This document shows positions 1 to 7,050 of a stretch of DNA of 24,322 nt, piece by piece. Origin of the DNA: a virus. The stretch covers positions 1-24,322 of the IMG/VR virus record IMGVR_UViG_3300006919_000426. One strand, written 5' to 3'. Within the stretch, counting starts at the first letter, position 1. Each line of letters starts with the position of its first letter. The notes under the pieces were generated by a model. It saw only the letters and a program-made list of their open reading frames with translations, ran no database searches and was not told where the DNA came from. The position numbers and the translations under genes were made by a program.

Positions 1-138
1 CACCGCAAGGCGCTGCACTGGATCGCGGCGAATGACCGTGACGCCATCACCGCGTTCATCGAGGAGTATGTCCGCAAGCATCACCGCGACAGCGAGATTG
101 ATGGGGTGCGGACGTGGACGGAGAAGGAGGCGTTTTGA
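1..138 (+). CDS. C-terminal fragment of an unidentified early gene
   Basis: An open frame runs from the left edge to a TGA at 136-138 and gives 45 residues that end in VRTWTEKEAF. The start lies outside the window, so length and family are unknown. The piece is hydrophilic and helical-looking, with an acidic/basic stretch (ITAFIEEYVRKHHRDSE) and no recognisable catalytic motif. It sits directly upstream of a small gene and a NinB-like gene, so a role in phage DNA metabolism or recombination is a guess from position only. Its TGA overlaps the ATG of the next gene (TGATG), which argues that it is genuinely translated and coupled. Confidence 0.65.
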   Translation, partial: HRKALHWIAANDRDAITAFIEEYVRKHHRDSEIDGVRTWTEKEAF

Positions 139-341
139 TGAAGACATACAAAATCGACGGCAGATATTATATTCTGCCGGATACCATACGCGAGATGGAG
201 GCCGAGATCGAGCGGATGCGGAAAGCCCTGCGCCCCTTCTCTGCGGCAGTCTTCGACGACAACGGAGACGTGACGATCAGCACCGGCCACATTACACGAC
301 ACGACTACATGGCCGCGCAGCGGGCGCTTAGGGGCGTCTGA
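138..341 (+). CDS. Small hypothetical protein, 67 aa
   Basis: I chose the ATG at 138 because a perfect AGGAGG lies at 125-130, seven bases upstream, and because the ATG overlaps the upstream stop as TGATG; an in-frame GTG at 114 lacks this support. The product begins MKTYKIDGRYYILPD and contains a charged helix (REMEAEIERMRKAL) that could form a short coiled coil. I do not recognise the family. It is part of a tightly packed early operon, with one base between its stop and the next start. Confidence 0.7.
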   Translation: MKTYKIDGRYYILPDTIREMEAEIERMRKALRPFSAAVFDDNGDVTISTGHITRHDYMAAQRALRGV

Positions 342-342
342 C

Positions 343-744
343 ATGCCCCAAGGCCAGACCGTCATTCTGAGAGGCGAGCGCCAGCGCAAACTTGCCCATG
401 CGCTGGTGGACGCCGCGCCCGTGGATGCGGTCGTGAATATCCGTGAGGCCAAGCGGACGCTGGATCAGAACGCCAAGCTATGGGCCATGCTCTCTGACGT
501 GAGCCGCGCCAAGCCGGGCGGGAGAAAGCACACTGCCGACGAATGGAAGGCGCTATTCATGCACGCCTGCGGCCACGAGGTGCAGTTTGCCGAGGGGCTG
601 GACGGGCGCCCGTTCCCGACCGGGTTCAGATCGTCCAGGCTCACAGTGCGGCAGATGAGCGACCTGATAGAGTTTGTTTATGCGTGGTGTGGAGACTACG
701 GGGTGCAGTGGTCTGATGATATCTATGACGAGAGGAGTGCATAA
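343..744 (+). CDS. ninB: NinB-like recombination protein
   Basis: This 133-aa protein matches the NinB/Orf family of lambda-type phages in length and in the diagnostic segment RTLDQNAKLWAMLSDVS (about residues 38-54), followed by KHTADEWKALFMHAC. Family knowledge: lambda NinB (Orf) is a small DNA-binding recombination mediator that assists loading of recombinases on SSB-coated single strands and can stand in for RecFOR. The gene starts one base after the preceding stop and sits with small unknown genes and an HNH-like gene, as in the nin regions of other phages. The family call is confident; the biochemical role here is inferred. Confidence 0.88.
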   Translation: MPQGQTVILRGERQRKLAHALVDAAPVDAVVNIREAKRTLDQNAKLWAMLSDVSRAKPGGRKHTADEWKALFMHACGHEVQFAEGLDGRPFPTGFRSSRLTVRQMSDLIEFVYAWCGDYGVQWSDDIYDERSA

Positions 745-746
745 CG

Positions 747-968
747 ATGGAAGTTAAGATCGAGTTTGGCAAGTTGGTTGTCGTGACATCGGCGGGCGTC
801 GAGTACGTCGTGGGAGAACACCGTGACGACCCGTTTTGCCTTGAGGTCAGAATCAAGGGGTCTACCTCGCTCGCGTGGGAAGAGGTGGCGCGCATCTACA
901 TGCCGTGCGCTAATCAGATCGAGATCCGACCGACCATGAAGGATATCCATGATGAGAGGAACACATGA
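747..968 (+). CDS. Hypothetical protein, 73 aa
   Basis: The ATG at 747 is preceded by AGAGGAG (730-736). The product is mixed alpha/beta-looking, with beta-type runs such as KLVVVTSAGVEYVV and EEVARIYMPCANQIEI. I cannot assign a family. Its stop overlaps the ATG of the next gene (ATGA within 965-968), which marks it as a coupled member of the early operon. Confidence 0.65.
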   Translation: MEVKIEFGKLVVVTSAGVEYVVGEHRDDPFCLEVRIKGSTSLAWEEVARIYMPCANQIEIRPTMKDIHDERNT

Positions 969-1177
969 TGAGCGATAAAGACAACGGCGGCCCGGCATTT
1001 GCACATGGAGACCCGCACCACGGCGGCGATCCCGGCATGACCCTCCGCGACTGGTTCGCGGGACAGGCGCTGTCGGGGATGTCGGCCAACCCCGAAATAT
1101 ATGGGAAACCATCGACCTATGCAGCGGATGCCTACAAGTGCGCAGACGAGATGCTCGCAGCGCGGCGCAAGCCATGA
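965..1177 (+). CDS. Hypothetical phage protein with GMTLRDWFAGQAL motif
   Basis: A 70-aa protein whose core reads GMTLRDWFAGQALSGM and later YAADAYKCADEML. This arrangement (a G-M-T-L-R-D-[WY]-F-A-[AG]-Q-A-L motif followed by an alanine-rich helix ending in AD.ML) is common in small accessory proteins of phages and prophages; no function is known to me. The start at 965 overlaps the upstream stop; a second ATG at 968 is possible and changes only one residue. The stop overlaps the ATG of the next gene at 1174. Confidence 0.7.
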   Translation: MMSDKDNGGPAFAHGDPHHGGDPGMTLRDWFAGQALSGMSANPEIYGKPSTYAADAYKCADEMLAARRKP

Positions 1178-1566
1178 AACGCAACGCCACCCGCCGCCGC
1201 CAGGAACACGCCCTATTCGCCGGCTACCGCGAATGGCTCGGCGCGCTCCCCGCTACGTGCGTGGTCTCAGGCCAGCCCGCGGTTGACCTGGCCCACATAC
1301 GCAACCACACCGGCGCGGCGATGAAGCCCCCGCCGTGGCACTGCCTGCCGATGGCGCGGGAGTACCATGACCGGCAGGAGACGATGGGGCTGGAGTTCTT
1401 CACGGCCATCGGAATCGCCAACCCGATCCGCGAGGCGGAGGAGCTGTTCGCGATCTACAACACCCGCGATCTGATCAGCGCGGCGGAATGGGCAAGCGCC
1501 CGGCTGCTGGCGATCAGGGCGCAGGTGGTGCCTGAGAAACTGCAACTGTTAATGGAAGGAGAGTGA
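1174..1566 (+). CDS. DUF968/HNH-like putative nuclease
   Basis: I chose the ATG at 1174 because it overlaps the upstream stop (ATGA); a GTG at 1138 in the same frame would overlap the upstream gene by 40 bases. The 130-aa product shows the pattern seen in DUF968-type phage proteins: TCVVSGQPAVDLAHIRN, then PPPWHCLPMAREYHDRQ and a conserved MGLEFF. The spaced His residues (AHIR, WHC, EYHDRQ) resemble the metal and catalytic positions of HNH endonucleases, but only one Cys of the usual Cys pair is present at the first site, so metal binding may be reduced or altered. It may act in recombination or DNA processing next to ninB. Nuclease activity is inference. Confidence 0.65.
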   Translation: MKRNATRRRQEHALFAGYREWLGALPATCVVSGQPAVDLAHIRNHTGAAMKPPPWHCLPMAREYHDRQETMGLEFFTAIGIANPIREAEELFAIYNTRDLISAAEWASARLLAIRAQVVPEKLQLLMEGE

Positions 1567-1567
1567 G

Positions 1568-1867
1568 ATGGACCCCAATATCAGGGTGACTGGCGACGGC
1601 GAGCATATGCGCTACGAATGGCAGGACAAGATCTGGATATGCCGAGACGCTGATGTTCATCCGATAATCGACATGGCGCCCGACAGCGTCGAGGTCATCG
1701 GCTTTGTCGTTTTGAACCACGACACCGGCGAGGGCGCGTTTGTGGAGGCGCGGGACTTGCGCGGCGTGACGGATGCAGATGCCCTGCAAGACGCCGGCGG
1801 AGACATCGAGCATTGGCGCAAGCGCGCATTCCACCGAGACTTTACGAATGGAGGCCACGATGACTGA
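1568..1867 (+). CDS. Hypothetical protein, 99 aa
   Basis: An acidic 99-aa protein starting one base after the upstream stop region, with AAGGAGAG just before the ATG. It contains GDGEHMRYEWQDKIWICR near the N-terminus and a run of beta-type residues (VEVIGFVVLNHDTG). I do not recognise it. Its last codons overlap the start of the LexA-like gene by eight bases. Confidence 0.6.
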   Translation: MDPNIRVTGDGEHMRYEWQDKIWICRDADVHPIIDMAPDSVEVIGFVVLNHDTGEGAFVEARDLRGVTDADALQDAGGDIEHWRKRAFHRDFTNGGHDD

Positions 1868-2063
1868 GCGCCAGCGCACCGCCTTGGACTTCATAGAGGC
1901 ATACATCGCCGAGAACCGCTATAGTCCGTCTTACCAGGAGATCGCCGATCACATGGGGTTGGCCTCAGTGGGGAACGTCCACCGCCTCGTCCACGCGCTG
2001 CGGAAAAGGGGCTTCATCCGGTTCAACGACGGCTTGGCGCGGGGGATTGAGTTGGTCGAGTGA
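1860..2063 (+). CDS. Stand-alone LexA-type DNA-binding domain
   Basis: The 67-aa product is almost a textbook copy of the LexA N-terminal winged helix: MTERQRTALDFIEAYIAENR, then SPSYQEIADHMGLASVGNVH (helix-turn-helix at about residues 22-41) and a wing around GFIRFNDGLARGIEL. LexA is normally about 200-240 aa, with a C-terminal Ser/Lys autoprotease that also dimerises; here the gene ends after the DNA-binding domain, so no cleavable repressor domain exists. I used the ATG at 1860, which follows GGAGG; an ATG at 1773 in this frame lies inside the upstream gene. It is the last + strand gene before the convergent junction. It could bind host LexA sites or a phage operator without being cleaved in the SOS response (inference). 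Confidence 0.88.
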   Translation: MTERQRTALDFIEAYIAENRYSPSYQEIADHMGLASVGNVHRLVHALRKRGFIRFNDGLARGIELVE

Positions 2064-2159
2064 CGACAGGTGCGCCTCGTTCATGCGGCGCACCACACCG
2101 CCAGCGTATAGCTCCAGCACATGCTTGATGGCCATAGCCTTGACGGTTGGGCAGGTCAT
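1965..2159 (-). CDS. Possible small protein, 64 aa, overlapping the LexA-like gene
   Basis: An open - strand frame starts MTCPTVKAMAIKHVLELYAG and its ATG overlaps the stop of the upstream 55-aa ORF (ATGA, 2156-2159). The first ~32 codons fill otherwise empty sequence and look protein-like; the rest runs antisense through the end of the LexA-like gene, where composition is less convincing. The unknown is whether the ORF is used at all. It would be the last gene of the late unit. Confidence 0.3.
   Translation of the reverse strand: MTCPTVKAMAIKHVLELYAGGVVRRMNEAHLSSLDQLNPPRQAVVEPDEAPFPQRVDEAVDVPH
2069..2094. terminator. Hairpin at the convergent junction
   Basis: Perfect 8-bp inverted repeat GGTGCGCC / GGCGCACC (2069-2076 and 2087-2094) with a 10-base loop, six bases beyond the stop of the last + strand gene. 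There is no T-tract on either side, so it is not a standard Rho-independent terminator. Its place between the early + strand and late - strand units suggests a role in ending or blocking transcription. It also falls inside a possible small - strand ORF. Confidence 0.3.
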
Positions 2160-2323
2160 TCCTCGCCAACCTCCACGCCCGCCTCGATGGCGAGGTCTAT
2201 GGCGGCGCGCAGGGCTTCCCGGTTCTCAGGCGTGTCGGGGCGGCGGTTGAGCCGCTCGATCTCGGGAGACGTGCCGCCCATGGCGAGGAAGGCCCAGCGC
2301 TCGCCGTCTGTCCGGTCCGTCAT
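2156..2323 (-). CDS. Small acidic hypothetical protein, 55 aa
   Basis: The product reads MTDRTDGERWAFLAMGG and ends in an acidic helix (REALRAAIDLAIEAGVEVGE), with a composition typical of a real soluble protein. The ATG at 2323 overlaps the stop of the proline-rich ORF upstream (ATGA) and has no clear Shine-Dalgarno sequence, so translation would depend on coupling. The same frame stays open upstream for a further ~45 codons with an Ala/Pro-rich sequence but without any usual start codon, which raises the possibility of a frameshifted longer gene (see findings). Function unknown. Confidence 0.5.
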   Translation of the reverse strand: MTDRTDGERWAFLAMGGTSPEIERLNRRPDTPENREALRAAIDLAIEAGVEVGEE

Positions 2324-2409
2324 GTCGGCGGGCGGGGCGGCAATGGTGGCCTCGGCGGGGTGGGTGGCCTCGGCGGCAGGGGGTCGCGCGGCGGGAGAGG
2401 TTCGGGCAT
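2320..2409 (-). CDS. Proline-rich mini-ORF, 29 aa
   Basis: The ATG at 2409 overlaps the stop of the upstream lipoprotein gene (TAATG) and the TGA overlaps the next ATG (ATGA). More than half the residues are proline, arranged as PPR/PPT/PPL units. It may be an expressed leader peptide, or the first part of a longer gene broken by a frameshift, since the neighbouring frame is open and leads directly into the 55-aa ORF. I cannot decide between these. Confidence 0.35.
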   Translation of the reverse strand: MPEPLPPRDPLPPRPPTPPRPPLPPRPPT

Positions 2410-2855
2410 TAGCGGCAGAACTCAGCAGAGCCGCCGGTCCCTGCGGCCTCGATGCAGGACGCCATCAGCACCAGCCGGTCAGCAGCGGCGCCCACGGCGG
2501 CGGCGCTCTCGATGCCGGTGCCGGTGTCAGCGTCGCCAATGCCGAAGTCGATCAGCGCGGTGCTGTTCCCCTCGAAGAACGCAACGGCGCTACGGGTGTC
2601 CAAACTCTCCGCAGTGACAGCGCCGTCAGCACCATAGGTGCGGTTGGTCGCGGTCAGCACCTGGCCGTTCTTCGTCTCGTTTGGAGCCATCAGAAAGTCG
2701 GACTTCACCGTGCCGGCGCCCAGCTTGTAGCTGTTCGCGTTCGGCTGCACGTCGAGATAGAGGCCCGCACCGCCGCTCGACTGCACGATGGTCGGATTGG
2801 TCGAACAGGCCGCCATCAGGACGGTCGCGACGAACAGGTACAGGATCTTGGCCAT
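2409..2855 (-). CDS. Putative lipoprotein, 148 aa
   Basis: The ATG at 2855 follows AGGAGAG by six bases and gives an N-terminus MAKILYLFVATVLMAACST: one Lys, a hydrophobic core and a lipobox-like LMAAC, so lipid modification at Cys17 and export are likely. The mature part is Gly/Ala/Thr-rich and looks beta-structured, with no recognised domain. It is one of two consecutive lipoprotein genes behind the endolysin, separated by one base from the first. An outer-membrane spanin subunit is a possible role from position; a lysogenic-conversion surface protein is another. Family unknown. Confidence 0.7.
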   Translation of the reverse strand: MAKILYLFVATVLMAACSTNPTIVQSSGGAGLYLDVQPNANSYKLGAGTVKSDFLMAPNETKNGQVLTATNRTYGADGAVTAESLDTRSAVAFFEGNSTALIDFGIGDADTGTGIESAAAVGAAADRLVLMASCIEAAGTGGSAEFCR

Positions 2856-2856
2856 T

Positions 2857-3171
2857 TCACTCTCCTGAGCATGGGCGCCACAGCGCCTCGGGGATAAGGT
2901 CGGGCCGGTCAGTCTCCAGCTCAAGCGCCAGCCCGCAGTCATCTGCAAATACCGTGCGCGTATAGTACCACCCTACGGTTGCATGTCCACCATATTGACC
3001 GGCAGCGACCGCAGCGCCTACGCCCTGAACCGTCTGGATATCGCCGGGACCGGCTGACGGGGTGATGACGATGGGGCCGACGCCTAGCCGTTCCTCGGTG
3101 TTTCCGGTGCGGTCAGTTGTCTTGATGTACACGCAGCCGGAGAGCAGGAGGACGAGGATCAGCCGAGCCAT
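2857..3171 (-). CDS. Putative small lipoprotein, 104 aa
   Basis: The N-terminus MARLILVLLLSGCVYI is a short, clear lipoprotein signal with lipobox LLSGC (Cys13). The remaining ~90 residues contain GWYYTRTVFADDCGLALELE and two further Cys. The start overlaps the end of the endolysin gene by 13 bases, which suggests a lysis role such as an o-spanin (Rz1-like); however it lacks the proline-rich body typical of Rz1, so this is positional inference only. Confidence 0.7.
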   Translation of the reverse strand: MARLILVLLLSGCVYIKTTDRTGNTEERLGVGPIVITPSAGPGDIQTVQGVGAAVAAGQYGGHATVGWYYTRTVFADDCGLALELETDRPDLIPEALWRPCSGE

Positions 3172-3551
3172 CTGGCCCTCAGCGGACGCACGTCAAGATG
3201 GATAAACCGGCGATAGAGGCCCATGCCATACTTCTTGGGCCATCGGTCGTCCATCTGTGCATACACTTCCTCCAGATCCACGTCGCCGCGCGGGAACCAG
3301 AAGTCCGCCGCCTTGCCGAGAAGATGCTGCGAGTGGGGCGATCCATTAACCTTGTGGTGGGTGTTCCACAGGTGGCAGCGGTTGCCGCTGTTGATCTGCA
3401 CCGGCGACCCGCCAGCCATGTCCCGCCGGATGGTCTCCAGCGCGTTCACCAGCTCGACATCCACGGCGTCGCGACCACAACCGCAGTTGATTTCCTCAAT
3501 GCCGTTGCATCGGAATTCGCTGCGGCTGAAATTCTGGGAAACGTTACCCAC
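3159..3551 (-). CDS. M15 family peptidase, phage endolysin
   Basis: A 130-aa protein of the Peptidase_M15_3 type: NFSRSEFRC at the N-terminus, INSGNRCHLWN in the middle, and the zinc site in SPHSQHLLGKAADF (His76, Asp83) with FIHLDVR (His118) at the end. The family cleaves peptide cross-links of peptidoglycan (D-Ala-D-Ala or L-Ala-D-Glu type bonds). There is no signal peptide, so it needs a holin to reach the cell wall. The start is GTG at 3551, overlapping the end of the 52-aa membrane protein gene. With that gene upstream and two lipoproteins downstream, it is the core of the lysis block. Confidence 0.88.
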   Translation of the reverse strand: MGNVSQNFSRSEFRCNGIEEINCGCGRDAVDVELVNALETIRRDMAGGSPVQINSGNRCHLWNTHHKVNGSPHSQHLLGKAADFWFPRGDVDLEEVYAQMDDRWPKKYGMGLYRRFIHLDVRPLRARWLG

Positions 3552-3702
3552 CGGCCTGCGCCCCGCCGAGGTAGCCTACTGCGGTTCCCCACACGTCTTC
3601 TGTGAGGAACGTCCAGACGTTGTCCGCTCCGAATAGCCAGACCAGAATGACGACGGTCGCAACGCCCATCGCCCACTTCACTATCGGATAATCGCTCGGC
3701 AT
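3544..3702 (-). CDS. Small membrane protein, 52 aa, holin candidate
   Basis: A short gene with a strong ribosome site (AGGAGG, six bases before the ATG at 3702). The protein starts MPSDYPIVKW and continues with one hydrophobic segment, AMGVATVVILVWLFG (about residues 11-25), then an amphipathic tail ending GGAQAGG. A Lys before the segment predicts the N-terminus inside and the C-terminus outside. It lies immediately upstream of, and overlaps by eight bases, the endolysin gene, the usual place of a holin. At 52 aa with a single segment it would be an unusually small one; it could also be a holin accessory protein. Confidence 0.72.
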   Translation of the reverse strand: MPSDYPIVKWAMGVATVVILVWLFGADNVWTFLTEDVWGTAVGYLGGAQAGG

Positions 3703-3711
3703 GTCTGCCTC

Positions 3712-4140
3712 CTAGTCCTTCGGGTGTCTAAGCGCGGCGGCCATGAACTTTGCATTCTCCTTGCGGAAGTCGGTAAGCGCCAGCCCCAAGTCCGTACGAA
3801 TAAGGTGCAGTTCATCTCTCACTTCATTCCGCACCTCGGTCAACTGCTTGCCGAACTCGCCGAGCGCGATGCGGTGATCTTCACGGGCTTCATCCTGACG
3901 CTTGCTGATATCTCTGCGGTCTTCCTCCTGCCGCTTGCTGATGCTCCCGACGCGGCTTTCCACGACGGAGATGCGGGCGTGAACGTCGGTAATCATCTTG
4001 CCATGCGTGTCGGACTTTGCATCGGCGTCCTCACGGTCCTTCCGCTGTTGGCGCCACATCAGGGCAAGGACGGCGACAAGGCCAGTCCATGCGTGATCCA
4101 GCAGCCAAGCCACCGAGAGACCGCTGGTGGGTTCAGCCAT
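3712..4140 (-). CDS. Membrane-anchored coiled-coil protein, lysis region
   Basis: I chose the ATG at 4140, which overlaps the stop of the upstream gene (8 bases). The 142-aa product has one transmembrane segment near the N-terminus (HAWTGLVAVLALMW) followed by a basic patch (RQQRKDRED) and then about 100 residues of charged heptad-like helix, including a near-repeat SKRQEEDRRD / SKRQDEARED. The positive patch after the segment predicts that the coiled coil is cytoplasmic, which speaks against a periplasmic i-spanin and resembles DUF2730-like phage membrane proteins. Its stop overlaps the ribosome site of the 52-aa membrane gene. Likely a lysis or holin-accessory protein; not certain. Confidence 0.7.
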   Translation of the reverse strand: MAEPTSGLSVAWLLDHAWTGLVAVLALMWRQQRKDREDADAKSDTHGKMITDVHARISVVESRVGSISKRQEEDRRDISKRQDEAREDHRIALGEFGKQLTEVRNEVRDELHLIRTDLGLALTDFRKENAKFMAAALRHPKD

Positions 4141-4357
4141 TGGCGCCCGCCATCGGATATACGGCGTGGAAAGCGGCGTCTTTCTTCGCCAGTTTGTCAC
4201 GCTTGCGCGCGGTCTTCGCGGCGTCTGGGTGGCCGGTGTACTCCTGAAAATAGGCGAGCAGGGCGATATCGCGCCGGTCCGTCCCGACCCGCCCTCGCAT
4301 CTTGTGGCGGATCAGACGCTCGATGGCCGCCGCTACTTTCTTGTCGTGGTCCGTCAT
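4133..4357 (-). CDS. Hypothetical basic protein, 74 aa
   Basis: A small basic protein starting MTDHDKKVAAAIERLIRHKM and containing TDRRDIALLAYFQEYTG, then a Lys/Arg-rich helix. No signal, membrane segment or known motif. It lies between the fibre-like gene and the coiled-coil membrane gene, and its stop overlaps the start of the latter. Function unknown. Confidence 0.65.
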   Translation of the reverse strand: MTDHDKKVAAAIERLIRHKMRGRVGTDRRDIALLAYFQEYTGHPDAAKTARKRDKLAKKDAAFHAVYPMAGANG

Positions 4358-4405
4358 TGTGCTGCCCTTGCCGTTGCGTCAGCTAGCTACACTCTACCAG
4401 AGGCC

Positions 4406-5149
4406 TCAAACGTAGGCATACCCCACCACAGTGACGCGCCCGGAGATTGTACCAGACGACATGCGGAGCTGGAAACCGTCATTCGCCTCAGCCGTGGTGT
4501 ACTCCGCAGAGCCGTTGCACCGCATCCACACGCCGGACGCGGCGCGCCGGTATCCGCCGTCGATGGTCATGCGAGTGCGATAAGATCCCTCGGCCATGTT
4601 GTGCAAAAATATCGTGCCGCTCCAGCCTTCTTCGCCTGCTGCATTGCCGATGCTCTCAGGGTTCAGCACAACCTGCGCCGCCGCCGCGCTCCCCGTTTCA
4701 TTCGAATTGACGCCGACGCCATCCCCCCACACCAGGTAGGAGTAGTCCGACGCGCCGTCCTTGAACGTGCCGCTGGTCGATACGCGGGCGTAAAGGTTCG
4801 TCCCATCCGTCCCCGGAATGATCCGCTCAAGGTGCAGCCCGTAGAAGTCATAATCCGTCGTGTTCAGGTGGGTGTCGGTCAAGGACAGCGTGGACGCGCC
4901 GCTCGCCGTCACCGATGCCAGAACAGTCGCGGTCTGGACCTGCGCATCATAGAACTGCTGCGTACGCAGCGGGTTCATGAACCGCTGCGCCTCGGTCCCG
5001 GCTTCCGCCTCCGCCTGCGTGGCGATGATCTCCGAGATCAGGATGCGTTTCGTGACATTGCCGGTCGCGTCGAGGACCAGCAGGCTGTCGCCGCTTGCAA
5101 GGTCAGTCCCGGCCAACGCGGTCAGGTCTTTGAATTCGGTGTCAGCCAT
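4406..5149 (-). CDS. Tail fibre / receptor-binding-like protein, 247 aa
   Basis: A clear ribosome site (AGGAGA) precedes the ATG at 5149. The N-terminus (FKDLTALAGTDLASGDSLLV, then TGNVTKRILISEI) is a conserved segment found at the start of many siphophage fibre proteins, followed by EAGTEAQRFMNPLRTQQF, a linker typical of fibre proteins. The C-terminal ~150 residues are beta-rich, with Gly/Ser/Thr-rich strands ending SGRVTVVGYAYV, as expected for a receptor-binding head. It follows directly after the tail tip gene. Which receptor it binds cannot be read from the sequence. Confidence 0.72.
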   Translation of the reverse strand: MADTEFKDLTALAGTDLASGDSLLVLDATGNVTKRILISEIIATQAEAEAGTEAQRFMNPLRTQQFYDAQVQTATVLASVTASGASTLSLTDTHLNTTDYDFYGLHLERIIPGTDGTNLYARVSTSGTFKDGASDYSYLVWGDGVGVNSNETGSAAAAQVVLNPESIGNAAGEEGWSGTIFLHNMAEGSYRTRMTIDGGYRRAASGVWMRCNGSAEYTTAEANDGFQLRMSSGTISGRVTVVGYAYV

Positions 5150-5161
5150 CGCTGTCTCCTA

Positions 5162-7050
5162 TCATGTTGAGGCCGTCACTATTCCAGTGTCGCCCAGGTC
5201 GGCGTCCCAGAGAATGTCCTCTTCGGACGTGCTCATCGTGCTGGACCAATCAACATCGGCTGCGCTAAGATCAGGAACGCCGGGCGAGGCCACGGCGGTC
5301 TCTGCGGTGCCGCTCAGCGCGATGTTCATCTCCGATGCGCTGAGCCGCCACGCCACATTGAGGCTCTTGTTTATGCCGGGGGTCAACTCAGCGGTGGCGG
5401 AGACGCTGACAGAGGACGCGGCATTGACCACGGTGAGCGTGACGGTCCCGGTCTTCGCGCCATCGGTGTCGAGCGTGATGGTAATCCGATTGTTGGCGTC
5501 GGAGCGCCAGTCGAAGATGGTTTCCTGAGATGCGGCCCCTTCGTCGGCGTAGGTGATCACCGCCTTATGCGACCCCGACATGCCGGAGGCGCTGTACGGC
5601 GCATCGACAGCGTCGGTTGTCCGCGACTCGGCTGCTCTCGCCACAGTCGCGCCAGATGTGGGGATGTAGCTGGAGGGGGTGGAGCCATCTTCGAACTGAG
5701 CACCGAAGATGAGAATTGAAGACGTGCCGTCAAGATCCACGGTGATGTCCCCGTCAGCATCAGCCAGGTAGATCCCCACCGCCCCCGAAGTGTCCGCGGC
5801 GTCCGTGGTGAACGTGATCGAGCAGCGATACCAGCCGCCGCCAAAGTCCTCGACCCTACCAGTCAGCCCTGCATCTTCTGTGCCGACAGACCCCGTGGAC
5901 AAGTCGAAGTAGACGCTGCCGGTCGCTGGCGTGGTAAAGTTTATCGCCCGGAGAGCAGCCCATGAAAGCTGGTCGGCCTTGAGAAATGCAGAGAAAGTGT
6001 AAGCAGTCGTAGTCGAAACGGTGAATGTATTATTGGACACCCCCGCGAACCCCGTCCCCGTTGCCCCGCTATCGACAAGCGTTACCGCTGAAGTCTGCCC
6101 ATCCGGGCCGGTCGCATCGACTGCCAGCGTCCCGGCGTTTTGCTTCGACCATGTCGCGTCGGTGAAGTCTTCCGAATATGTCAACAGGTTCGTCCGCGCC
6201 TCGCTCTCCAACAGCAGGCCGCTCTTGACGTAGTTGCTGCCGTCGTATGTGTACGCCTGACGACGAGGCTTGTAAGCGGCGGTGGATGTTGTTTCGACGT
6301 ATGTACCGGGGCGACTGGGATTGTCGGCCATGCCACCGAGGCTTGATTGGAAATAGTGAACGCCCCAGAAATAAGCCCCGGATGTCCCGTCGCCCGCGAA
6401 TGTGTCATGACCAGTCGTGGTTTCTGACCTGCTGCCGTTGTTCGAGAAGTTAATGTCGATCTCGGTCAGAGAGTCATAATCATATTCGACCCTGACAATA
6501 TACCAGCCGTCCGAAGCCTCTGTGCTGGTCCCTGTGACGCTTGTCGCCGTGCTGCTCGACCCTGATTCATAACTGACAGCGCCATCGGACAATTGGACGA
6601 AGACATCTTCCCAGTTATTGCTTCCAACGTAGAGCCTGACGAAAACATAATAGCCGGCTGCCGCGTTCTCCTTGACCCAGAAGGCCAGCGTCGCCTTGGG
6701 CAAAAAGCTGCCGGAAATGCTAGGGGCTACTTTGTGACTCACATCCACCACCGAGGGGACAACCAGATCGGCACTGGTGTCGCCGTCCGGGCTTGTCGTT
6801 GCGTTAGATGTGACCGTGACGTTGGTTCCGGTCCATGACCCGGACGAGAGATCTTCACTCTGCAAGAGCAGGTTATGGGCGGCCCATTTCAAGCTTCCAT
6901 CGCTGTCCACCATAGTCCTGAGGGATTCCCCCGTGTGGGTGAACAGGTCATCGAATGTCGATGTGATTTCGGATGCGCTATAATACTCCGTCGCCGCATC
7001 GAAGTCGGCGACCAACTTAGGCAATGATTCACCAATGGCGTAGGCGGCCA
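5162..7050 (-). repeat. Adhesin module, copy 1 (fused to tail tip protein)
   Basis: This C-terminal segment of the tail tip gene is homologous to the whole gene at 16206-18005 and in the same orientation. Matching protein blocks are SLPKLVADFDAATEYY, LFTHTGESLRTMVDSDG, LLLESEARTNLL, and the last 40 residues ending WDADLGDTGI. DNA identity is patchy but includes exact runs of 21 bases (5189-5209 with 16233-16253) and 25 bases (6186-6210 with 17122-17146). Confidence 0.85.
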
